A program made the translations under genes and the position numbers. Under the pieces are notes generated by a model, which searched no databases, was not told the origin of the DNA, and was given only the letters and a program-made list of their open reading frames with translations. This document shows positions 1-5,104 of a stretch of 5,104 nt of DNA, piece after piece. The stretch lies in NCBI GenBank assembly GCA_903859795.1, contig CAIOOC010000698.1:1-5104 (forward strand). The letters are read 5' to 3'. The number at the start of each line of letters is the position of its first letter. Position 1 is the stretch's first letter. This stretch comes from an uncultured Bacteroidia bacterium (GTDB lineage Bacteria > Bacteroidota > Bacteroidia > Bacteroidales > Prolixibacteraceae).

Positions 1-177
1 CAACCCGGTTATCATAAATCCGGGGAGGAGCATATAAATAAATAATCCTATATAAGTACCTCCAAAACCAAAAAATGTATTTAGAATTACTAATGATAAG
101 ATAGTGGCAAGGTTAAATACTGCAAGAATAGCGCCGGTAATTGAGAGCCAGTTATTAATCGATGAAGGTAGTTTCAT
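1..177 (-). CDS. NapC/NirT-type membrane-anchored multihaem cytochrome c, N-terminal fragment (cut by window edge)
   Basis: This is the first 59 codons of a gene that runs off the left edge of the window; the ATG is at 177-175. The visible protein starts MKLPSSINNWLSITGA, then has a hydrophobic segment (about residues 13-36), a glycine turn (GFGG) and a second hydrophobic stretch (YIGLFIYMLLPGF). A short cytosolic start, one membrane helix, then a G-rich turn and 'GLFIYxxLPGF' is how I recall the membrane anchor of NapC/NirT-family cytochromes in Geobacter- and Bacteroidota-type multihaem proteins. Those proteins oxidise quinol and pass electrons to periplasmic haems. No CxxCH motif lies in the visible part, so the haem count and the family assignment are unproven. 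It is co-directional with the cytochrome genes upstream, but a 164-nt gap with a strong inverted repeat separates it from them, so it may be partly or separately transcribed. The leader is A/T-rich without a clear Shine-Dalgarno. Confidence 0.68.
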   Translation of the reverse strand, partial: MKLPSSINNWLSITGAILAVFNLATILSLVILNTFFGFGGTYIGLFIYMLLPGFMITGL

Positions 178-223
178 GTTTTTTAGAAATAGTTTTTATA
201 AAGCGGCCGAAAGTTCGCAATAA

Positions 224-286
224 AATAGCTTTAATTCAACACAGGGGTGCTATTTATACCCTTTCTATATATGAATTAAAGCTATT
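224..286 (-). terminator. Intergenic inverted repeat with nested stem: likely terminator or attenuator
   Basis: The arms at 224-238 and 272-286 are perfectly complementary over 15 bp (AATAGCTTTAATTCA on the minus strand) around a 33-nt spacer. Inside the spacer a smaller GGGT/ACCC stem (245-248 with 258-261) can form, giving a stacked hairpin. On the minus strand the 3' arm is followed by TTATT, making a moderate T-rich tail. It lies 55 nt past the stop of the 19-haem gene and about 46 nt before the NapC-like start. A terminator or attenuator reducing read-through into the last gene fits best; a dyad operator or mRNA-processing site is also possible. Confidence 0.5.
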
Positions 287-341
287 ATAAAAATGTTATT
301 TCACAGAAAAACAACAATATACAGTTATATATAACGTTTTG

Positions 342-3194
342 TCAATGGAAAACCAAAGAATAGATAATTAATATTACCAGTATAATTCCAGTGAAAAGGA
401 AGAGATAACCGAAGAATCTGACGAGTTTCATCCGTTGTTCTGAAACCGATGTTTTCTCGAGGACCTCTTCAAGGCTACCCGAATTTTCAAGATGTTCAAA
501 TTCTCGTGGTCTGTCCTCCTGATATTCTTCAACAGGTACCTTACCGGTGAAGATGACCGTATCCATCGGGAATGCTTCGGGGCGAAGATGAGTATTAAAG
601 AAATGGATCGTGAAAATGAATCCAACTGCGAGCAATGCCTCATCACTGTGAATAATTTGTGCCACATTTATCATCCAGCCGGGCAGTAATTTTGTGAACG
701 TTGATGGGAACCACAATACAAGTCCTGTAGATCCAATTACAACAACACCCCAGAAAACAGCCATGTAATCAAATTTTTCCCAATAGGTCCATTTGCCATA
801 AGAGGGACGGGGACCTTTTCCAACAAACCATTTGATTGATGCCCAATAGTCTTTGACATCCTGAGCATTAAACATTAATGTGTTTTTGCCGAAGATAAAA
901 TCCTTCATCGTTAACCCCTTTTGGATCTTCATAATGATAAGGGAGTAAACATGGAATGAGAAATATCCGAAGGTTATTACTGCAGCGAACCGGTGAATTA
1001 TACCTGCAGTGTGGGCTCCACCAATAAACCGAACCAGAAATTTGGCCCAGTCCATAAATGCGAATTTGAGTAACATCCCGGTAAAGGCAAGAGTTAAAAA
1101 GCTGATAATTACAAAAATATGGGTAATGCTCTGGCTTTTTGAGAATCTTCTGACATATACTTTATCACCAACTTTTTTCTCATGCTCCTTCTTTTTTCTC
1201 ATTGCACTGATCGAACGTGGTAACCAAAGCAGGGTATGAACTCCGAAGAAGATAAAAACACCTACAAGCAATGAGGTCATAGCCCAGAAAGTATAATATA
1301 GCCATGGGAACTTTGCCTTATTATTGTGTGTTGCATGAGTTAAATAACCGGTGAACTTTTGGTTTGCATCCGCATGACATTTCTGACATGTTCCGACAAT
1401 ATTTTGCGGGCTGACTGAGGAATTGCGGTTGGTAATCTTTAATATATTGTGTGCGCCGTGACAGTCTGAACATCTTGCCGCCTGCATATAACCAAGCTGG
1501 TAGACCTTTCCATGGTAGGTTTCCAGATATGTCTCAGCCAGTTTGGTATGACATTTCCCGCATTGAAGTGTAATTTCAGACATAAATTTGTCCTGGTGTA
1601 CCTTTGTAATTGTATGGGCTGTGTGGCAGGTTCCACAAGTAGGATATTTTAAATCGCCATCTTTTGCCCTGTATGCATGATCGCTGGTAATATATTGGTT
1701 ATAAATCCCTTTATGGCAATTCCCGCATGTTGATCCAATATTTTTGGGGTTAACCGATGATCGGGGATCGGATTCCTTGAGCTCTTTATGCGATGTGTGA
1801 CAATCTGTACATACGGCAGCTGAGAGCAATCCCTTCTCTGAAAGACTCTTTCCATGGACACTGTTGGAATAATCCTGGAACGCATCTTTCTCCATCAGAT
1901 TTGTCCCCTGGAGAGCTTTCCCTCCGGTACGGTGACATTCCCCACAAAGCTTAGGAATCGACGAACGGTAAATCGGAGATGATTCATCCGATTTAGCTTT
2001 GATACCATGCGATCCGTGGCAGTTTGTACAATAAGGGGCATTCGGCTTTTTGTTAAAATAGGCTTCACCGTGGCCACTGGTAAAATAAACTTCCGATTCG
2101 GCAGCATGACAATTCGAACAATCTACCTTCCCGGCCGTTTTGCAGGGGCGGTCCATATTTACGGTAACGTCGGAGTGACACTTTACGCATGTTATGCTTT
2201 TATGTGTCGATCCCGCCAGTTCAGAAACACTCACTTTTAAGGAGACATCCAGGTGGTTCACTACCTTGTGCGTTTCCCCTTTTTCATGACATTTCAAACA
2301 GGTATTATCTGAGATCGTTGAGATAAGATTCTTTAATTCAACTTTATGGGGTGGATGGCAAGCTGTACAGGCAGGTATGGCTCCGGGCTTTTTCTCCCAT
2401 AACTCCTTGTTGATTACCTTGGTGTGCACATCTTCTATCCTGGCATGACATTGCATGCAGGTTTGGGCAATATTGTTTGGTGAAGTTGATGACGTGATGT
2501 TGGTATGTGGAAGAATCAGGTGATTGCCGTGGCAGTTGTTACAGGTTGCAGATACGATCAGCCCCTTTTTAAATAATCCTTGTCCATGTATACCTTCACT
2601 GTAATTCTCAAGAATATTGTGCTCCGAAATATTGTAGGCACGTGCAACAGGTGCTCCTTCTCTGTGGCATGTTCCGCATAATTTCGGCACATTCATCTTA
2701 TAGGTCCTAGACTCCTTCTGATCAGATTTTAGGATGTCGTGTGTCCCATGGCACTCCTTACAATTGGGAGCGTACTTATTATTGGTTAAAAAAGCCCTTC
2801 CATGAACACCCTTAAAGAATTTTTCTTTGGCATCAGCATGGCAGGACCCACATTCCACAGGCTTTTGATTTTCAGGATGGGGGAAATCGGTCACTGCTGC
2901 ACCTGTGTGACATTTGGCGCATAAAATACCTTTATGCACTGAATGGTCAAGCGCTGTTGGCTTAATATATAGCGATACTTTTTTCCCTGCCTTATCTTTT
3001 GTCAGCGTTGGATCGTTGTGACAGGTTAAACAGTCATCGTTTGTTTGTGCAAACAATTGGCCCGATCGCAAAAGCAGCACACCCGCAATAATTATCATCC
3101 GGGTGAACGGTGCAAAATGGCTTCGTTTAAGTGAAAGAATCATCTGGAATAATCTAATCGTGTGATATCGGAATCGCTCTAAAAGTGATTTCAT
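342..3194 (-). CDS. 19-haem cytochrome c fused to membrane cytochrome b (CbcL-like quinol oxidase)
   Basis: 950 residues. The signal region ends near residue 49 (core MIIIAGVLLL, cleavage probably at LFA/Q). Nineteen CxxCH motifs begin at residues 55, 92, 115, 145, 173, 218, 246, 276, 299, 336, 359, 389, 417, 462, 490, 520, 545, 575 and 603. Extra His-Gly pairs at H131, H203, H375, H447 and H561 are candidate distal haem ligands. The C-terminal third is a membrane domain with helices near 632-656, 688-708, 730-755, 808-828, 848-868 and 924-947. Its histidines H692, H734, H748, H849, H864 and H869 can ligate b haems, as in the HydC/FdnI cytochrome b fold. The Lys-rich loop 665-674 puts the haem domain in the periplasm by the positive-inside rule. 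The architecture matches Geobacter CbcL (a nonahaem c domain plus diheme b domain, an inner-membrane menaquinol oxidase for low-potential extracellular acceptors), but with many more c haems. The function here is inferred. M1 gives an unusually long n-region; a start at M18 (nt 3143) would give a normal signal peptide. Confidence 0.93.
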   Translation of the reverse strand: MKSLLERFRYHTIRLFQMILSLKRSHFAPFTRMIIIAGVLLLRSGQLFAQTNDDCLTCHNDPTLTKDKAGKKVSLYIKPTALDHSVHKGILCAKCHTGAAVTDFPHPENQKPVECGSCHADAKEKFFKGVHGRAFLTNNKYAPNCKECHGTHDILKSDQKESRTYKMNVPKLCGTCHREGAPVARAYNISEHNILENYSEGIHGQGLFKKGLIVSATCNNCHGNHLILPHTNITSSTSPNNIAQTCMQCHARIEDVHTKVINKELWEKKPGAIPACTACHPPHKVELKNLISTISDNTCLKCHEKGETHKVVNHLDVSLKVSVSELAGSTHKSITCVKCHSDVTVNMDRPCKTAGKVDCSNCHAAESEVYFTSGHGEAYFNKKPNAPYCTNCHGSHGIKAKSDESSPIYRSSIPKLCGECHRTGGKALQGTNLMEKDAFQDYSNSVHGKSLSEKGLLSAAVCTDCHTSHKELKESDPRSSVNPKNIGSTCGNCHKGIYNQYITSDHAYRAKDGDLKYPTCGTCHTAHTITKVHQDKFMSEITLQCGKCHTKLAETYLETYHGKVYQLGYMQAARCSDCHGAHNILKITNRNSSVSPQNIVGTCQKCHADANQKFTGYLTHATHNNKAKFPWLYYTFWAMTSLLVGVFIFFGVHTLLWLPRSISAMRKKKEHEKKVGDKVYVRRFSKSQSITHIFVIISFLTLAFTGMLLKFAFMDWAKFLVRFIGGAHTAGIIHRFAAVITFGYFSFHVYSLIIMKIQKGLTMKDFIFGKNTLMFNAQDVKDYWASIKWFVGKGPRPSYGKWTYWEKFDYMAVFWGVVVIGSTGLVLWFPSTFTKLLPGWMINVAQIIHSDEALLAVGFIFTIHFFNTHLRPEAFPMDTVIFTGKVPVEEYQEDRPREFEHLENSGSLEEVLEKTSVSEQRMKLVRFFGYLFLFTGIILVILIIYSLVFH
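1569..3032 (-). repeat. Tandem octahaem duplication inside the 19-haem gene (2 x 244 codons)
   Basis: Residues 55-298 and 299-542 of the fusion protein are two copies of one eight-haem module. Every CxxCH in the second copy lies exactly 244 residues after its partner: 55/299, 92/336, 115/359, 145/389, 173/417, 218/462, 246/490 and 276/520. The His-Gly pairs (131/375 and 203/447) keep the same offset. Shared local motifs include APxCxxCHGxHxI around haems 4 and 12, PKLCGxCHR at haems 5 and 13, and SPNNI/NPKNI before haems 7 and 15. The copies have diverged well beyond recent duplication at the protein level, so this is an old domain duplication, not an unstable DNA repeat. Confidence 0.88.
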
Positions 3195-3300
3195 AATTTT
3201 TCTTTTCAGTTTTGGAAAGAACTATATATTTTGTGTCTCAGATATTCCTTGTTAGCTTTTAATGGTCATACCAATGCCGGAGATCTGTTCCCATCAGTTG

Positions 3301-3918
3301 TTAAAGATGATGCCAGCCTGAAATTATAGCTTTATAATTGTCCAGCGGAGATTTTCCGACTGATGCGATGTACAGGTGAATAATCAGGAATATAGAGATC
3401 AGAAATCCCATTGTTGAATGCAATATAGCTGTCAGAAAGACGCCACTTAGTCCCCATGTCTGGTCAATTATTATTTCCGGAAATAAGAGGGCAATACCTG
3501 TGATGATTACAATAGGGACCGCGAAATACATCACCAAAAGATATGATATTTTCTGAAGTGGGTTGAACTTCCTTTTTTCAGACAATGGGAAAGGTGATTT
3601 TTGTCCGTGAAACATCCCCCATGCATAGTAAGTTCCCTGCTTTGTCAGATTCTTGAAAAATCCTTTTATTTTCATCAGGTAATACTTCCCGTTTCCTGTT
3701 ACCAGGTTACCAGTAAAAAATAGCAGGTAACTTATGAAAACAAGTATACCTGCGATATTATGCAGGTTTACTACCGTATTGAACCCTATAATCGCTGTCT
3801 CAAAACTTGATTGCATTGAGATTCCTGTAATAATTAACGTAAGAATACCCAATGCATTAAATGCATGCCAGATCCTTAACCAAAGAGGATAAAAATATAT
3901 CTTTTCAGATGTGCCCAT
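3301..3918 (-). CDS. Four-helix membrane cytochrome b (b561 / thiosulfate reductase cytochrome b-like)
   Basis: 205 residues with four membrane helices near 16-35, 50-72, 124-146 and 160-184. Histidines H18 (LRIWHAFNALG), H53 (VNLHNIAG), H167 (ILHSTMGF) and H181 (IIHLYIA) sit in or at the ends of these helices, the pattern expected for two b haems in the Ni/Fe-hydrogenase/formate dehydrogenase/PhsC-type cytochrome b family. Such subunits carry electrons between the quinone pool and a periplasmic partner. The ATG shares its first base with the TAA stop of the upstream seven-haem cytochrome gene (TAATG), which indicates translational coupling and probably a joint complex. The leader is purine-rich (the upstream gene's AAAAAGAAAAAG tail) rather than a consensus Shine-Dalgarno. 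There is no molybdopterin or hydrogenase subunit in view, so the naming should stop at cytochrome b. A 106-nt gap follows before the 19-haem gene. Confidence 0.87.
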   Translation of the reverse strand: MGTSEKIYFYPLWLRIWHAFNALGILTLIITGISMQSSFETAIIGFNTVVNLHNIAGILVFISYLLFFTGNLVTGNGKYYLMKIKGFFKNLTKQGTYYAWGMFHGQKSPFPLSEKRKFNPLQKISYLLVMYFAVPIVIITGIALLFPEIIIDQTWGLSGVFLTAILHSTMGFLISIFLIIHLYIASVGKSPLDNYKAIISGWHHL

Positions 3919-4859
3919 TACTTTTTCTTTTTAATAATTCTAAAAATGCTGTGTATGATTATTCCTGAAAGTACTGCAAGGAATATAAGTATGCTTAACA
4001 ATTTAAGCAATGGACTTTGATGGGTACCTATCGTGTAGGAGGAGTTTGTCAACAAGGAACTGATAGTCCCTTTTTCTGTCCGCTTTTGAAGGTTTTGGTA
4101 TTTGTAAAGCGAGGCTTTTAGTTTGGAGTTTGCAGAGTGGCACTCAGCGCATTTCTTGCTTGCATGATCCTTGCTCAGAATATTATGCGAAACCATCAAA
4201 CTATCCCGCACTTCTGTGTGGCACTCGATGCATCTGACGTGGCGGAAATGCAATTCCTGATTCGGGAGCCAATCGTGTATAACGACCAGTTTAGGATTAG
4301 CATGCCCCGATACAAGTTTGTATTTTTTCATGTCGTTGTGGCACGAAAGGCACATTTTGTTGTTATAGTCTACTATATCAAGTACATTGGTACTGTTTCT
4401 AGCAGTTGCAACATAGGTATGCTGGCTATGGCATTTTGAACAGTTAAAGTATTCGCCATAGACCTTAAAATGAACACTCTTCTTAAACTCCTTCTCTATC
4501 TCCTCAAATTTATATTTGGCAAATGAAGCGTCCCCGCCGTGACAATCAAGACAAGTACTCAAAGGTTGCAACTTTAAGTCCGATTTATGAGGGTATGTCT
4601 TGTATTCAGAATTATGGCAGTCAGTGCAATCAAATGATTTATGGACTCCGGCCGAAATAGCCATCGTATCAAGGATATAATAGGGGTTCATCAGCCTCTT
4701 TACGATCTTGCCAGTCACTACGTTGTTAAATGAGTAGGATTGGTTGGAATGACATTTTAAACAGGCATGATGTTGAGGATCCTGATAAGATTGAGCCTGT
4801 GTAAACCAGGAACTACAGGATAGGAATAAAGTAAGGTGCAGAATTAATCGATAATTCAT
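3918..4859 (-). CDS. Seven-haem periplasmic cytochrome c with C-terminal membrane anchor
   Basis: 313 residues from the ATG at 4859. An in-frame GTG two codons upstream (4865) would add Met-Lys; I prefer the ATG, and both starts keep a usable signal peptide (cleavage probably at TQA/Q, around residue 22). Seven CxxCH motifs begin at residues 33 (CLKCH), 78 (CTDCH), 103 (CLDCH), 140 (CSKCH), 170 (CLSCH), 210 (CIECH) and 237 (CAECH). A single helix at about 284-307 followed by a KKKK tail anchors the C-terminus in the inner membrane, leaving the haems in the periplasm. This is the cytochrome c3/c7-like multihaem class. With the coupled cytochrome b gene it looks like a two-subunit quinol:haem-c electron-transfer unit. 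A Cys early in the mature region (LFLSC) could be read as a weak lipobox, but it lacks the usual L-x-[AG]-C form. The final acceptor cannot be told from the sequence. Confidence 0.9.
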   Translation of the reverse strand: MNYRLILHLTLFLSCSSWFTQAQSYQDPQHHACLKCHSNQSYSFNNVVTGKIVKRLMNPYYILDTMAISAGVHKSFDCTDCHNSEYKTYPHKSDLKLQPLSTCLDCHGGDASFAKYKFEEIEKEFKKSVHFKVYGEYFNCSKCHSQHTYVATARNSTNVLDIVDYNNKMCLSCHNDMKKYKLVSGHANPKLVVIHDWLPNQELHFRHVRCIECHTEVRDSLMVSHNILSKDHASKKCAECHSANSKLKASLYKYQNLQKRTEKGTISSLLTNSSYTIGTHQSPLLKLLSILIFLAVLSGIIIHSIFRIIKKKK

Positions 4860-4959
4860 TTTCACAGGATAAACTGAATATGCAACAATAAAACGTTAGA
4901 ATATGACTTAGGAAGAAAGGTAGGCATGAAATAAAAAAAATGACTGATTATCTTAAATG

Positions 4960-5008
4960 AATATGAAATGGTAATATTCTCAGATTTAGAATATTACCAT
5001 TTCATATT
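4960..5008 (-). terminator. Perfect 21-bp hairpin, probable terminator of the upstream gene
   Basis: The arms at 4960-4980 and 4988-5008 are perfect reverse complements over 21 bp with a 7-nt loop (4981-4987, CAGATTT on the plus strand). The hairpin starts 19 nt after the stop codon of the partial upstream gene (5028), the usual place for an intrinsic terminator. The stem is AT-rich and has no T-run directly after it on the minus strand; a run of eight T occurs about 19 nt further on (4940-4933). It also lies about 100 nt before the start of the seven-haem gene, so it separates that gene cluster from its upstream neighbour. Confidence 0.6.
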
Positions 5009-5027
5009 GTCTGACATAGGAGATAAA

Positions 5028-5104
5028 TTAGAAGCCCCAGAGCCTTGTAATCACAAATCCGATTACGAATCCCTTGTGGTTATAATCATTCTGGTTCCAC
5101 ATGA
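5028..5104 (-). CDS. C-terminal end of a probable outer-membrane beta-barrel protein (partial)
   Basis: Only the last 24 codons and the stop (TAA at 5030-5028) are in the window; the frame is open to the right edge. The end reads HKGFVIGFVITRLWGF. Alternating hydrophobic residues, aromatics and a terminal Phe are the signature of the last strand of an outer-membrane beta-barrel recognised by the BAM machinery. A barrel next to multihaem cytochromes could be a porin or part of an outer-membrane conduit, but so little is visible that the family cannot be named. A coding stretch beginning at the ATG at 5102 would also be open, but a 24-residue protein is much less likely. A hairpin follows the stop closely. 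Confidence 0.55.
   Translation of the reverse strand, partial: MWNQNDYNHKGFVIGFVITRLWGF

Noticed and set aside
1569..3032. The repeated CxxCH spacing as a CRISPR-like or unstable DNA repeat
   Set aside because: Similarity is at the protein level in one reading frame with a 732-nt period; the DNA copies have diverged and there are no short identical repeats with spacers.
3259..3294. Eleven-codon open frame (starting MGTDLRHWYDH) on the minus strand between the cytochrome b and the 19-haem genes
   Set aside because: Far too short, no ribosome site, and the shared MGT start with the cytochrome b gene is no more than chance.
3301..3918. Naming the four-helix cytochrome b as a hydrogenase, formate dehydrogenase or thiosulfate reductase subunit
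   Set aside because: No catalytic partner subunit is in the window; the immediate neighbours are multihaem cytochromes, so only the general cytochrome b class is supported.
4137..4439. Open frame of 100 codons on the plus strand opposite the seven-haem cytochrome gene
   Set aside because: It lies wholly antisense to a clear CxxCH-rich gene, has no family features, and repeated Cys/His codons keep antisense frames open. The same applies to plus-strand open frames at 492-689, 1009-1239 and 2007-2240 and to the alternative minus-strand frames inside the 19-haem gene.
4915..4922. TACCTTTC on the minus strand as a possible Bacteroidota -7 promoter element (TAnnTTTG) upstream of the seven-haem gene
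   Set aside because: It misses the last base and there is no TTG-type -33 element at the right spacing; the promoter of this cluster cannot be placed by eye.
4960..5008. The 49-bp inverted repeat as a miniature mobile element
   Set aside because: There is no flanking target duplication and no internal content beyond the 7-nt loop; its place 19 nt after a stop codon fits a terminator better.

Overview
The window is a tightly packed stretch of respiratory (cytochrome) genes, all read from the minus strand. The organism looks like a member of the Bacteroidota. The DNA is AT-rich, the starts have A/T-rich leaders with no clear Shine-Dalgarno sequence, and the upstream neighbour ends like an outer-membrane beta-barrel. 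This placement is an inference from style, not from a marker gene. The protein architectures point to anaerobic respiration or extracellular electron transfer.

Layout in the direction of transcription (right to left): (1) 5104-5028, the last 24 residues of a protein ending in amphipathic strands and a terminal Phe, probably an outer-membrane barrel. (2) 5008-4960, a perfect 21-bp inverted repeat with a 7-nt loop, probably its terminator. (3) 4859-3918, a seven-haem periplasmic cytochrome c with a C-terminal membrane anchor. (4) 3918-3301, a four-helix b-type cytochrome whose start codon shares one base with the stop of gene 3. (5) 3194-342, a 950-residue fusion of a 19-haem cytochrome c domain to a membrane cytochrome b domain. 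(6) 341-178, a gap holding a 15-bp inverted repeat with a smaller stem inside its loop. (7) 177-1, the first 59 residues of a NapC/NirT-type membrane-anchored multihaem cytochrome, cut by the window edge.

Taken together, genes 3 and 4 look like a quinol:cytochrome c unit (cytochrome b in the membrane, haem-c partner in the periplasm). Gene 5 is a one-polypeptide version of the same idea, with an architecture like Geobacter CbcL but with about twice the c haems. Gene 7 would be a third, NapC-type quinol oxidase. The direction of electron flow (menaquinol to periplasmic haems to an outer-membrane acceptor) is inferred from these families.

The most notable observation is in gene 5. Its first sixteen CxxCH motifs form two octahaem modules offset by exactly 244 residues at every one of the eight haem sites. 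A three-haem partial third copy follows. No RNA genes, CRISPR arrays or insertion sequences were seen, and no stretch longer than 300 bases lacks a gene.
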